From: Microbacterium sp. MAH-37 | GTDB taxonomy: Bacteria > Actinomycetota > Actinomycetes > Actinomycetales > Microbacteriaceae | NCBI RefSeq assembly: GCF_009758255.1 | Contig: NZ_WSEN01000002.1 | Location: 62,001 to 126,000, forward strand | Reading direction: 5' to 3' | DNA length: 64,000 nt | Shown here: piece by piece, positions 1 to 8,723 of the stretch | Position numbering within the stretch: position 1 is the first letter of the stretch | Layout: each line of letters begins with the position of its first letter | Translations under genes and position numbers: made by a program | The notes under the pieces: model-generated | Database searches by the model: none | What the model was told of the DNA's origin: nothing | What the model saw: only the letters and a program-made list of their open reading frames with translations

Positions 1-2
1 TC

Positions 3-695
3 GCACTCGAGCACTTCCGCGCTTCGGCCCCTCACACGATGGGTGCCGTGATCTGGCAGCTCAATGACTGCTGGCCCGTGACTTCGTGGGCGGCGATCGA
101 CGGGGACGAGCGGCTGAAGCCGCTCTGGCACGCGATCAAGAACGCGTTCGCGCCGAGGGCGGTGTCGGTCCAGCCACGCGACGAGGGTCTCGCCGCAGTG
201 CTGTCGAACGACTCGGCTGACGACTGGTCCGGGGAGCTGGTCGTCCGCCGAATCTCCTTCGACGGCTCGGAACTCGCCGCGCAGCGGGTCGCGTTCTCGG
301 TGGCACCGTGGGGTTCGGCGACGGTCGGGATCGACGCCACCGTCACGACGCCGGGGGATGCCGCGGCGGAGCTGATCGTCGCGGATGCCGGTGAGCGAGG
401 CTTCCGGTTCTTCACCGAGCCCCGCGACTCCGTGCTCGCCGCGGCCGAACTGTCGTTCGAGACGGCCGTCGTGGCCGGCGGCACCGAGGTGCGGGTGACG
501 GCCTCGAATCTCGTCCGCGATCTGTCGCTGCTGGTGGACAAAGCCGACGAAGCGGCGTTCACGGAGGATGGGCTCGTGACCCTGCTGCCGGGTGAGACGG
601 CGACGTTCACCGTGCGGCATGAAGGTCCGATCGACCCGGCGTCGCTGATCTCCGAGCGAGTCGTCCGCACCGCGAACGAGCTGGTAGCCCGGTGA
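3..695 (+). CDS. beta-mannosidase, GH2 family (C-terminal part, cut by window start)
   Basis: This is the last 230 residues of an exo-acting glycoside hydrolase family 2 enzyme that would remove terminal mannose from beta-1,4-mannooligosaccharides. The clearest sign is the stretch [16 protein letters not shown] near the start, the conserved end of the GH2 TIM barrel in beta-mannosidases, followed by WAAIDG and a kinship to the family's C-terminal beta-sandwich domains. The catalytic glutamates lie upstream of the window. The reading frame is open to the window edge, so the first in-frame ATG (39) is internal and not the start. It ends inside the GTG start of the next gene (GTGA overlap), so the two are translationally coupled. 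Two more mannan-directed hydrolases follow, which supports the mannosidase call over other GH2 activities. Confidence 0.85.
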   Translation, partial: ALEHFRASAPHTMGAVIWQLNDCWPVTSWAAIDGDERLKPLWHAIKNAFAPRAVSVQPRDEGLAAVLSNDSADDWSGELVVRRISFDGSELAAQRVAFSVAPWGSATVGIDATVTTPGDAAAELIVADAGERGFRFFTEPRDSVLAAAELSFETAVVAGGTEVRVTASNLVRDLSLLVDKADEAAFTEDGLVTLLPGETATFTVRHEGPIDPASLISERVVRTANELVAR

Positions 696-1645
696 CCGCG
701 GCTCTGGCCGGCGAGTATGTCGCCGGGATGACCTGGGGGTGGACCGGCATCCGCGGCACGTGGGCCACGCCCGCGGCATCCGAATCGCTGGCGAGAATGG
801 CCGACCACGGCGTGAACTGGACGGCGATCGCTTACGCGGTCGAGCAGGCAACGGCGCAGTCCACCGAGCTGCCCTGGGATCAGGCGCCCACGGTGACCGA
901 GGACGAGATCATCTGGGCGATCCGCGAGGCGAAGTCGCACGGGCTGAAGGTGTGCCTGAAGCCGGTCGTGAACGTCAGCGACGGCACCTGGCGCGCGTAC
1001 ATCGGGTTCTTCGACTGGGACGTTCCGGGCGAGCCGACCTGGGGGCAGTGGTTCGTGGCGTACACCGAGTTCATCCTGCACGCGGCCCGGATCGCCGAGG
1101 CCGAGGGCTGCGAGATGCTCTGCATCGGCTGCGAGATGGTGCGTGCGGACTCGCGCGAGAGCGAATGGCGGGCGCTGGTCGCGGCCGTGCGCGAGGTGTA
1201 CTCGGGCGTGATCGCGTACAACTGCGACAAGTACCAGGAGGACCACGTCACCTGGTGGGACGCCGTCGACGTGATCACCGCGAGCGGGTACTACCCGATC
1301 GACCGCTGGGACGCCGAGCTCGATCGCATCGAGCAGGTGGTGGATGCCGCCGCTAAGCCGTTCTTCTTCATGGAGGCCGGCTGCCCATCCCGCGTCGGCT
1401 CCGCCGACCTGCCCAACGACTGGAATCTCGTCGGCACGCCGTCGGGCGAGGAGCAGCTGCGCTACTACCGCGCGATGTTCGACGCCTGCGACGCCAGGCC
1501 ATGGATGCGCGGATTCATGCTGTGGGACTGGCCGCCGGTGCTGTACGCCGAGGCGGATGCCGCGGAGAGCGACGACTACTGCCCCTACGGCAAGCCCGCC
1601 GGCGCGTACGTGCGAGAGAGGTACCTCGCCACGAGGACCGCTTGA
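692..1645 (+). CDS. GH113-like endo-beta-1,4-mannanase, cytoplasmic
   Basis: The product is a 317-residue protein with no signal peptide, resembling glycoside hydrolase family 113 beta-mannanases (single TIM barrel). Family-like landmarks include [10 protein letters not shown] at the N-terminus, the barrel strand [12 protein letters not shown], the acid/base segment CIGCEM with its glutamate near residue 150, YYPI in the middle, and the probable nucleophile glutamate in [12 protein letters not shown] near residue 228. A closing W-rich segment ([10 protein letters not shown]) follows. The GTG start at 692 overlaps the stop of the upstream beta-mannosidase gene. Lack of a signal peptide suggests that it works inside the cell on imported mannooligosaccharides, alongside the mannosidase. 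The family call is by motif order only; another clan GH-A family is possible. Confidence 0.75.
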   Translation: MTAALAGEYVAGMTWGWTGIRGTWATPAASESLARMADHGVNWTAIAYAVEQATAQSTELPWDQAPTVTEDEIIWAIREAKSHGLKVCLKPVVNVSDGTWRAYIGFFDWDVPGEPTWGQWFVAYTEFILHAARIAEAEGCEMLCIGCEMVRADSRESEWRALVAAVREVYSGVIAYNCDKYQEDHVTWWDAVDVITASGYYPIDRWDAELDRIEQVVDAAAKPFFFMEAGCPSRVGSADLPNDWNLVGTPSGEEQLRYYRAMFDACDARPWMRGFMLWDWPPVLYAEADAAESDDYCPYGKPAGAYVRERYLATRTA

Positions 1646-1668
1646 CACCCCCCTCGAAGGAGAAGTCG

Positions 1669-4506
1669 ATGAAGACACCCTGGAAACTGATCGCGGCTAC
1701 CGCCGCGGCCGCGCTGCTGGTCGGAGGCGCGACGCCCGCTGCGACCGCAGCCGGAGACTCGCCATCCGTCGATCTGGCCGACGCGCAAGCCACCGCCGCG
1801 ACCCGCAGCCTGTTCTCCTATCTGCGGGACACCCGCGGCGAGGGCATCCTGTTCGGCCACCAGCACACCACCGACTACGGCGAGAGCTTCGAGACCCGCG
1901 ACGGGGTCTCCAGCGACGTGAAAGCGGCGACCGGCGACTATCCGGCGGTGTTCGGCTTCGACACCCTCATCATCGAGGGGCGCGAGAAGCCTGGCGACGC
2001 CGATGCCACCCGTGAGCAGAACGCCCTGACTCTGGCGAAGTCGATCCGCGAGGCGCACGACCTCGGCGGTATCGCGACCCTGAGTGCGCACGTGGAGAAC
2101 TTCGCCACCGGCGGGGACTTCTACGACACCTCGGGCGACGCCCTGCGCGCCGTCCTGCCCGGCGGCCCGAAGAACGCCGAACTCACCGCTTACCTCGACC
2201 TGGTCGCGCTCGCCGCGACGAACGCCGTGGATGCCGACGGCACGGCCATCCCGATCTTGTTCCGGCCATGGCACGAGAACGCCGGCTCGTGGTTCTGGTG
2301 GGGCGCCGCGTTCGGCTCACCGGGCGAGTACGCCGAGCTCTTCCGCTACACGGTCGAGTACCTGCGTGATGTGAAGGGCGTGCACAACCTGCTCTACGCC
2401 TTCTCGCCGGGCGGCGGCTTCGGGGGTGATGCCGAGCTGTATCTGCGCACCTATCCCGGTGACGATTACGTCGACGTCCTGGGCTACGACACCTACGACG
2501 CCTCGGCATCGTCATCGTTCCTGACCGGGCTCGTCGACGACCTCGGCATGATCGCGAAGCTCGCCGATCAGCGGGGCAAGATCAGCGCGTTCACCGAGTT
2601 CGGCATCACCGGGGGAGTGCAGCCGGACGGCTCGAACGCGAACACGCACTGGTACACCGATGTGCTGAACGCGATCAAGGCCGACCCCGGGGCATCCCGC
2701 TCGGCGTACATGCTGACCTGGGCGAACTTCGGTGGCTCGACGACGCCGTACACGCCGACCGACGGCGAGATGCTGCTCGACTTCCTGGCGTTCCACGACG
2801 ACCCGTACTCGCTCTTCGCCGACGACCTGAGCGGGGTCTACGACAAGGCGACGGATGCGGTGGCCGCGGCGCCGACCGTGCATCTCGCGGCTCCCGCCCA
2901 CGGCGCCCGGGTCTCCACCGGTACAGTGCCGCTGCTCACATCGGTGCGCGGCGTCGACGCAGACAGGGTGACGGTCACCGTCGACGGCACGGATGTCGTC
3001 GATGAGCTGACTGCCCCAGTGGGCGACTCGCTGTGGTGGACCGGCGAACTCACCCTTCCCGCCGAACTGCTCGACAACTCCGCACGTGGGCTCACCGTGC
3101 ACGTGTTCTCCGACGGCGCCGAGGTCGTGACCGAGGCGTCCTCGATCGTCGCGGGACCGCGGCCCGAGCTCGAGCCCGGCGTGGTCGACGACTTCGAGGG
3201 CTACGGCGACGATGCCGCGCTGCGCAGCGAGTACGTGCAGTACGGGGCCAACACCATCGGGCTCGAGCAGGGCGCCGTCGGCGACGGCACCCGGGCGCTG
3301 CGACTGGACTACTCGTTCGCGACGCAGTCGTACACCGGCATCGGCAAGCAGGTCAGCGCCGACTGGACCGGCTTCTGGGACTTCCAGGCCTGGGTCGACC
3401 CGGATGCCTCGAACAACAAGCTCGTGCTGCAGCTGGTCGCCGACGGCGTGACCTTCGAGGCGTACCCGTCGCTTGCCGGCGACGCGCCGTCGCTCGTGAC
3501 GATCCCGTTCGCCGACTGGCGTCCCGCGCCCTGGGACACCGCCCACGCCGACGCGCGGCTCACGCCGGACCGGCTGGCGAAGGTGACGCAGTTCAACATC
3601 TACGTCAACGCAGTCGACGGCGGCGCGGCATCCGGATCCCTCGGTATCGACAGTCTGCGTGCGGTCGTGGGAACCCCGCCGCCCACGACATACAGCGACG
3701 TGCCCCGCGATCACGCGGACTACACCGCGATCGAATGGCTGCACGACGACGTGACCGACCTCGGCGACAAGCACGGCAGGTTCCACCCGATGAAGTCGGT
3801 GAAGGACGACGAGGTCGAGGCTGTGCTCGTCGCCTACGACGCCTCGACCGATGTCACAGCGACAGCCAGGCGGCTGTCGGTGACAGAGGCGCTCTGGGCG
3901 CTGGCCGGTTCGCCGCAGCCCGCGTCACGGGTTGCGTACAAGGATGTGCCGGCGCCGTCGGCGGATGCCGTCTCGTGGGCTGTCGGCGAGGGCGTCGTCG
4001 AGATCTCCTCGGCGAAGATGTTCGGCGCTAACGGAAAGGTGTCCCGCGCCGAGCTCGCCCGCTGGCTGCAGAAGACGGACGCCTATCGCGCGGCGCACCA
4101 GGCGCTCACCGTGTCGGACTTCGAGGACGGCGCCGACGGATGGGCGATCGCCTCGTGGCAGAGCACCGGCACCGTCGCCGCGTCGGATGGACGGCTGGTC
4201 GTCGACGCCGGTGCGGACGGCAACTGGATCAGCCGCACCGGCGGGCTCGACCTGTCCGGACGTACCGAGCTGCTGCTCGACGTGACAGAGACGTCCGGGT
4301 ACGACACGAAGGCCGCCCTGCAGCTCGGGCCGGACTGGATCTGGTGCGAGACCGGTCAGGCCGGGTGGACGTCGACGCCGGGGATCATGGCGATCGACCT
4401 GACCACGTTGAGCCCCGAATGCCAGGCGATTCTCGATGATGTCCGCGGGATCAACGTGTTCCTGAACGAAGGGCACCACGAGATCGACGTGGTCAGCGCC
4501 CGCTGA
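1669..4506 (+). CDS. secreted GH26 endo-beta-1,4-mannanase with accessory carbohydrate-binding and SLH-like domains
   Basis: The product is 945 residues. Residues 1-29 form a Sec signal peptide (KTPWK, hydrophobic core, ATAA end). The GH26 catalytic domain covers about 40-395: GILFGHQHTTDYG, then RPWHENAGSWFWWG with Glu203 as probable acid/base, and FTEFGI with Glu310 as probable nucleophile. An Ig-like domain follows (about 402-500), then a jelly-roll CBM-like domain beginning VVDDFEGYG (about 504-670), an SLH-like pair of segments (about 674-805, TYSDVPRDHADYTAIEWL and VSRAELARWLQ), and a second CBM-like domain (about 813-945). The start at 1669 is chosen because it has GAAGGAGAAG just upstream and begins the signal peptide; the frame is open further upstream. 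It would act outside the cell to cut mannan for the two intracellular enzymes upstream. Confidence 0.88.
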   Translation: MKTPWKLIAATAAAALLVGGATPAATAAGDSPSVDLADAQATAATRSLFSYLRDTRGEGILFGHQHTTDYGESFETRDGVSSDVKAATGDYPAVFGFDTLIIEGREKPGDADATREQNALTLAKSIREAHDLGGIATLSAHVENFATGGDFYDTSGDALRAVLPGGPKNAELTAYLDLVALAATNAVDADGTAIPILFRPWHENAGSWFWWGAAFGSPGEYAELFRYTVEYLRDVKGVHNLLYAFSPGGGFGGDAELYLRTYPGDDYVDVLGYDTYDASASSSFLTGLVDDLGMIAKLADQRGKISAFTEFGITGGVQPDGSNANTHWYTDVLNAIKADPGASRSAYMLTWANFGGSTTPYTPTDGEMLLDFLAFHDDPYSLFADDLSGVYDKATDAVAAAPTVHLAAPAHGARVSTGTVPLLTSVRGVDADRVTVTVDGTDVVDELTAPVGDSLWWTGELTLPAELLDNSARGLTVHVFSDGAEVVTEASSIVAGPRPELEPGVVDDFEGYGDDAALRSEYVQYGANTIGLEQGAVGDGTRALRLDYSFATQSYTGIGKQVSADWTGFWDFQAWVDPDASNNKLVLQLVADGVTFEAYPSLAGDAPSLVTIPFADWRPAPWDTAHADARLTPDRLAKVTQFNIYVNAVDGGAASGSLGIDSLRAVVGTPPPTTYSDVPRDHADYTAIEWLHDDVTDLGDKHGRFHPMKSVKDDEVEAVLVAYDASTDVTATARRLSVTEALWALAGSPQPASRVAYKDVPAPSADAVSWAVGEGVVEISSAKMFGANGKVSRAELARWLQKTDAYRAAHQALTVSDFEDGADGWAIASWQSTGTVAASDGRLVVDAGADGNWISRTGGLDLSGRTELLLDVTETSGYDTKAALQLGPDWIWCETGQAGWTSTPGIMAIDLTTLSPECQAILDDVRGINVFLNEGHHEIDVVSAR

Positions 4507-4511
4507 CGGCG

Positions 4512-5381
4512 TCACGCGATAGCGCGGACATGCTCCCAGGCGGGGGCGGTCAAGCGGGCGGACAGCCCGGCGAATGCGGCGAAGCCGCGCTCGCCGGGCC
4601 AGTCCGCCGGCAGCAGCTCTGCGGGCAGGCCGGGATCGACGTAGGGCAGCACGCGCCAGCTGTCGATCAGCCGTACGTAGGCGGCGAAGGGCTCGTCGGG
4701 CAGGGCATCGACGGATGCCTGGAATCGGAGGTGCTCGGCGCGGAGCGCGTCGAGATCCCACCATCGGGCGACGGCCTCGGACAGCGGGCCGGCCGGGCGG
4801 GGGTCGTCGGCGCGGAAGAGCGTCGCGAACGTGCGCGCCCCCAGCTCGTCGAGCAGCTGTCCGACCTCGTCGTCGAGATACCCGGGCACGATCCACAGTC
4901 CCGGCGCGACGGACCCCGCACCGATGAACTGCAGCCGCCTGCGCAGCTGGTGGCGCAGGTCGCGTCGAGCCTCGGGGATCGTCGCCGAGATCAGGCACCA
5001 CGGATCTCCTGCCTGCATCCGGCGCACCTCGAAGATGCGGCGATCGCCGCGTTCCAGCATCCGCGTCGCCGCCGGATTCAGGAGGTATCCGCCGGGCTGC
5101 GACAGCAGCAGCCCTTTTTGCTTGAGACGCGCGATCGCGGTGCGCGCGGGCGCGGGCAGGATCCCGAGGTCGCCGGCGAGGCGCACCAGCGCGGCCGACG
5201 AGATCGCGCCGTCTAGCCGGCGCAGATACAGCCCGATCGTCGTGCGCAGCAGCGACGTCGTGCTCCCCGGCCGCGCATCGATGTCGTCGAGCACGGTGTC
5301 ACCGGCACCCGCATGGGAGCCTTTCGCGGCTCCCGGGGCGCCCGAAGCCGCGTTCGGCTCCCCTGCAGCTGGTCGGCCCAT
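4512..5381 (-). CDS. PaaX-family transcriptional regulator, last gene of the kyn operon
   Basis: The product is 289 residues and matches the PaaX family layout: an N-terminal winged helix (about 35-105, TSLLRTTIGLYLRRLDGAIS then ALVRLAGDLGILPAPARTAI) and a C-terminal effector region containing WCLISATIPEARRDLRHQLR and GAGSVAPGLWIVPG. The first 30 residues are Gly/Ala/Pro-rich and probably disordered. The ATG at 5381 lies two bases after the kynU stop, so it is almost certainly co-transcribed with kynA, the amidohydrolase gene and kynU. PaaX proteins usually repress aromatic catabolism in response to a CoA-thioester or aromatic effector. I infer that this one controls the kynurenine genes, but the ligand cannot be read from sequence. 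Confidence 0.8.
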   Translation of the reverse strand: MGRPAAGEPNAASGAPGAAKGSHAGAGDTVLDDIDARPGSTTSLLRTTIGLYLRRLDGAISSAALVRLAGDLGILPAPARTAIARLKQKGLLLSQPGGYLLNPAATRMLERGDRRIFEVRRMQAGDPWCLISATIPEARRDLRHQLRRRLQFIGAGSVAPGLWIVPGYLDDEVGQLLDELGARTFATLFRADDPRPAGPLSEAVARWWDLDALRAEHLRFQASVDALPDEPFAAYVRLIDSWRVLPYVDPGLPAELLPADWPGERGFAAFAGLSARLTAPAWEHVRAIA

Positions 5382-5383
5382 GG

Positions 5384-6643
5384 TCACGTCAGTGCATCGC
5401 GGACGGCGACGACTCCGCGCAGGGTCTCCTCGTGCGATGTGCTCAGCGGCGAGAGGCCGAGGCGGATGCCGTCGGGGAAGCGGAAGTCCGGGATGATGCC
5501 CTCGCCCCACAGCTCCTGGGTCACGCGCTGGAAGGACGGATGTCCGATCGTGATGTGTCCGCCGCGGCCCGCGGCATCCCGCGTGCTCAGCAGTCGCACG
5601 CCCAGTGGAGCGAGCAGCTCGTCGTAGGCGCGCACCGCGAAGTCGGTGAGCGAGATCGACTTCGCCCGCACGGCGCCGATGCCGGCGTCCGCGATGAGGT
5701 CGAGCATCCCCTGCATCCCGAGCATCGACATCACCGGCGGGGTGCCGCTGAGCAGCTGGCGGATGCCGGGCACCGGCGCGTACTCCGGGCCCATCGCGAA
5801 GATGTCCGCAGCGCTCCACCAGCCGTGGATCGGCTGCGTGATCTCGGATTGAAGATCGGCGCGCACGTACCCGAACGCAGGGGAGCCCGGCCCGCCGTTC
5901 AGGTACTTGTAGGTGCAGCCGACCGCGAGGTCGACGCCCCAGGCGTCCAGCTGCATCGGCACGACGCCGACGGAGTGGCACAGGTCCCAGAGCATCAGCG
6001 CGCCGGCATCGTGCACGGCGGCGGTGATGGAGGGCATGTCGGCGAGCGCGCCGGAGCGGTAGTCGACGTGGCTGAGCACGACCAGCGCGGTGCGTTCGCC
6101 CACGACCGCGCGCACATCGTCGACAGAGACGCCGGTGATCTCGTTCGGTTCGACCCAGCGCAGCGTCGCGCCGACCTCGTCCGCGATGCCCGCCGCGATG
6201 AAGCGGTCGGTGGGGAAGTTGCCGGCTTCGATGACGATCTCGTCACGCCCGGGGCGAGCCGCCACGGCCGCCCGGATGAGCTTGTAGAGCATGACGCTGG
6301 TCGAATCGGCGACCACCGTCTGCCCCTCCGCCGCTCCCAGAGCGACCGATGCGATCCGGTCGCCGATGCGCATCGGCAGCTCCATCCACTGCTCGTCCCA
6401 GGAGCGGATCAGCCGGGTGCCCCAGTCGTCCCGGATGAACTGCGCGACCTTCTCGGGCATGTCGGCGAGCGGCCGCCCGAGCGAGTTGCCGTCGAGGTAG
6501 GCGGTGACACCCGGTGCTTCGGCGAAGGCCGCGAGGTGGTGCGCGAGCGGATCGGCGGCGTCGAGTCGGGCGGCCTCTGAGGCGAGGTCGGGGGCGGACA
6601 GCCCTGCGACGCGGCGGTGCTGGTCTTCGGGGGATTCGGTCAT
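5384..6643 (-). CDS. kynU: kynureninase
   Basis: This 419-residue PLP enzyme cleaves kynurenine to anthranilate and alanine. It is full length for the family. Markers include YLDGNSLGRPL near the N-terminus, the aspartate of LWDLCHSVGVV, and the PLP lysine (about 246) in GCTYKYLNGGPGSPAFG, all characteristic of KynU. The start at 6643 has GAGGACC just upstream. It lies between an amidohydrolase gene (24 bases upstream) and the paaX-like gene (two bases downstream), with kynA two genes upstream. The set therefore makes anthranilate from tryptophan. No anthranilate dioxygenase or 3-hydroxyanthranilate genes are visible in the window, so the fate of anthranilate is unknown here. Confidence 0.93.
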   Translation of the reverse strand: MTESPEDQHRRVAGLSAPDLASEAARLDAADPLAHHLAAFAEAPGVTAYLDGNSLGRPLADMPEKVAQFIRDDWGTRLIRSWDEQWMELPMRIGDRIASVALGAAEGQTVVADSTSVMLYKLIRAAVAARPGRDEIVIEAGNFPTDRFIAAGIADEVGATLRWVEPNEITGVSVDDVRAVVGERTALVVLSHVDYRSGALADMPSITAAVHDAGALMLWDLCHSVGVVPMQLDAWGVDLAVGCTYKYLNGGPGSPAFGYVRADLQSEITQPIHGWWSAADIFAMGPEYAPVPGIRQLLSGTPPVMSMLGMQGMLDLIADAGIGAVRAKSISLTDFAVRAYDELLAPLGVRLLSTRDAAGRGGHITIGHPSFQRVTQELWGEGIIPDFRFPDGIRLGLSPLSTSHEETLRGVVAVRDALT

Positions 6644-6667
6644 GTCGGTCCTCAGGTGCTTCGTCGG

Positions 6668-7807
6668 TCAGAGGGGAGCTGGAGCGGTGATGTCGCTCTG
6701 CAGGTCGGCGCGGGTCAGCAGGCGGGCGGACGCGAGGTCGGTCTCGGGCGCCACCAGCAGCACCGCGCCGGGGAGGAGCGGATCGAGCGGCGCGAGTGCC
6801 CTGAGCAACGATGGTCCCTCGACGCCTGCCTCACGGAGCGCGGCCAGCTCGGCCGTGTTCAGATCGACCGGAGTCGGCCCGTTGCCCATGTCGGTGCCGT
6901 ACAGCAGCATGCCGCCGGCCGCAGCGAAGCGGCGGACGTTGTCGATCGCGATCGCGCGGTGCGCGTCGTCATGGACGGCGATGGTCGAGATCCATGCGAC
7001 GGATGCCGCCTGGAAGGCGATCTCGTCGTCGTCCAGCGGTTCGGAGAACGGGGCGTGCGCGAGGGCGGTGGCACCGAGACGTGCAGCGCGCTGCGCCTGA
7101 CCCGCGCCCTCCGCGTGCACGATCAGCGGAAACCCGCGTCCGGCGGCGAGGTCTGCGAGCGCGCGCATCAGATCGTCGTCGAGCACCGGGCCGGCCTCCG
7201 AATGGGCAACGGCCTTCAGCGCGCTCGCGCCCGCCGCCGCCAGGTCGTCGACCACGGCCGCGGCGTGGGCGGCGTCGCGGAGTTCGACGACCGCCCCGTC
7301 CGGTGCCCAGTCCCGGTCGGAGGGGTATCCGCCCGGCGCGGTGAGGAACGGGCCGGCGAAGTCGATCACGCAGCATCCGGTGCGGCGCGGTGCCGCGACG
7401 GAGAAGTCCGCGTCGGCGGGGACGGGCCTATCCGGATCGTCGGCGACGCCGCCGAGCGTTCGGATACGCGCGGGGATCCCGCCCGCGTCGGTCGCGATGG
7501 CGGGCACGGCCTTCGCGGGCGCGGGGATGCCGGACAGCGCAGGATCCACCTGCGCGGACAGCGCCCGTATCGCCTCGAGGTCGGCACCGAGATCCACGAC
7601 GCGCCCCAGGCGCGAGCCGGTCAGAAGGGCGGGATCGACGAGCTGCAGGTGCACGTGATGGTCGGTGAACCGCCCTGTGACGATTCCCTCGAGCCGGGGC
7701 GCGCCGACAGGGGCCAGCGTCGCCAGCAGGCGTACGCCGTCGCCGTCGGCGATGAGCGCACCCTCGTGCGTTCCGCCTTCGCGGTGGTAGCGGACGGCGT
7801 GGATCAC
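6668..7807 (-). CDS. metal-dependent amidohydrolase in the kyn operon, candidate N-formylkynurenine formamidase
   Basis: The product is 379 residues and of the amidohydrolase superfamily. The metal-site pattern is readable: H51-x-H53 in FTDHHVHLQLVD, a lysine in ALKAVAHSEAG, histidines in PLIVHAEG and ALAHAPFSEP, and the late aspartate in LLYGTDMGNGP. The GTG start at 7807 overlaps the kynA stop (GTGA), and kynU follows 24 bases later. No KynB (cyclase-like), alpha/beta-hydrolase arylformamidase or other obvious formamidase is encoded in this operon, and this gene sits exactly at that pathway step. I therefore propose that it hydrolyses N-formylkynurenine. The family call is firm; the substrate is inferred only from gene order. 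It could instead act on another amide or cyclic imide. Confidence 0.75.
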   Translation of the reverse strand: MIHAVRYHREGGTHEGALIADGDGVRLLATLAPVGAPRLEGIVTGRFTDHHVHLQLVDPALLTGSRLGRVVDLGADLEAIRALSAQVDPALSGIPAPAKAVPAIATDAGGIPARIRTLGGVADDPDRPVPADADFSVAAPRRTGCCVIDFAGPFLTAPGGYPSDRDWAPDGAVVELRDAAHAAAVVDDLAAAGASALKAVAHSEAGPVLDDDLMRALADLAAGRGFPLIVHAEGAGQAQRAARLGATALAHAPFSEPLDDDEIAFQAASVAWISTIAVHDDAHRAIAIDNVRRFAAAGGMLLYGTDMGNGPTPVDLNTAELAALREAGVEGPSLLRALAPLDPLLPGAVLLVAPETDLASARLLTRADLQSDITAPAPL

Positions 7808-8676
7808 ATCCCGATCCGATCGTCCTTGCCGATCTCGGTGCGCACCGTGTAGAGCTCGGGGAAGAAGGTGAGTGACAGCGCGCGCTGCAGGAAGTCGACA
7901 CCGGTCGATCCGCCGGTGCCGCGCTTCATACCGATCGTGCGGGTGACCGTGCGCAGGTGCCGGAAGCGCCAGAACTGGAAGTTGTCCTCGACATCGACGA
8001 GCTCCTCGCAGGCCTCGTAGAGCTCCCAGTGCTCCTTCGGGTTCTCATAGACCTCGCGGATCACCGGCACGAGTTCCTCGGTCTCCCGGTATGGCAGGCG
8101 CACGTCGCGATCGAGAATGGATGCCGGCACGGGAAGGCCCCGCCGGGCGACGTAGCGCAGGAACTCGTCGTACAGGGTCGGCCGCTCGAACTCGGCGGTG
8201 AGCAGGGCGAGGTTCTCGGGGTGGTCGCGGAACAGCGCCAGCATCCGCTCGTTCTTGTTGCCGAGCGCGAACTCGACCGCGCGGTACTGCACGGACTGGA
8301 ATCCGGACGAGTTGCCCAGGTCGCTGCGGAACTCGGCGTACTCGGTGGGGGTGAGCGTGGCGAGCACCGACCACTGCTGGGTCAGCACCTCCTGGATGTG
8401 CTTGATGCGCGCGATGTGCTTCAGAGCTGATCGCAGATCGTCCTCGGCGAGCCGCACGCGCGCGGTGTCGAGCTCGCGCAGCACGAGTTTGAGCCACAGC
8501 TCGGTGGTCTGGTGCTGGATGATGAACAGCATCTCGTCGTGGTGCTCTGGCACCGAGACCGGATGCTGTGCTCCGAGCAGCCGGTCGAGGTCGAGGTAGC
8601 CTCCGTAGGTCATCCGATCCTTGAGATCGGTGACGATGCCGTCCTCCAGGGCGCGCTCGTTCTGCTCAGCAGTCAT
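7804..8676 (-). CDS. kynA: tryptophan 2,3-dioxygenase
   Basis: This 290-residue heme dioxygenase opens the indole ring of tryptophan to N-formylkynurenine. Family hallmarks are MTYGGYLDLDRLLGAQ, HHDEMLFIIQHQTTELWLKL, NSSGFQSVQYR and a C-terminal GTGGSTGVDFL substrate-loop segment. The start at 8676 is preferred over the in-frame ATG at 8700. A TATTCT -10 hexamer (8683-8688, minus strand) lies six bases before 8676 and no Shine-Dalgarno is present, which indicates a leaderless transcript. This puts a promoter directly in front of kynA, so the four genes kynA, amidohydrolase, kynU and paaX-like form an operon that can run independently of the permease and hydrolase genes upstream. Confidence 0.94.
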   Translation of the reverse strand: MTAEQNERALEDGIVTDLKDRMTYGGYLDLDRLLGAQHPVSVPEHHDEMLFIIQHQTTELWLKLVLRELDTARVRLAEDDLRSALKHIARIKHIQEVLTQQWSVLATLTPTEYAEFRSDLGNSSGFQSVQYRAVEFALGNKNERMLALFRDHPENLALLTAEFERPTLYDEFLRYVARRGLPVPASILDRDVRLPYRETEELVPVIREVYENPKEHWELYEACEELVDVEDNFQFWRFRHLRTVTRTIGMKRGTGGSTGVDFLQRALSLTFFPELYTVRTEIGKDDRIGM

Positions 8677-8682
8677 GCCGCG

Positions 8683-8688
8683 AGAATA
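8683..8688 (-). promoter_or_regulatory. -10 element of the kynA operon promoter (leaderless)
   Basis: TATTCT on the minus strand ends six bases before the kynA ATG. This is the same spacing seen at many other starts in the window. A convincing -35 is not visible; TATGAC at about the right distance is the nearest candidate. Confidence 0.5.
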
Positions 8689-8723
8689 ACACCATCGCAA
8701 CGGTCGTCATAATAATGAAATGC

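Noticed and set aside
1501..1668. Longer N-terminus of the GH26 gene from the upstream in-frame start
   Set aside because: It would overlap the GH113 gene, bury the signal peptide and ignore a good ribosome binding site at 1656.
32..1678. Long antisense frame across the mannosidase and GH113 genes
   Set aside because: It has no recognisable motif, is Arg/His/Val-rich, and is a shadow of strong high-GC genes on the other strand.
2512..3786. 424-residue antisense frame in the GH26 gene
   Set aside because: Low-complexity composition and no start context; it mirrors the codon bias of the sense gene.
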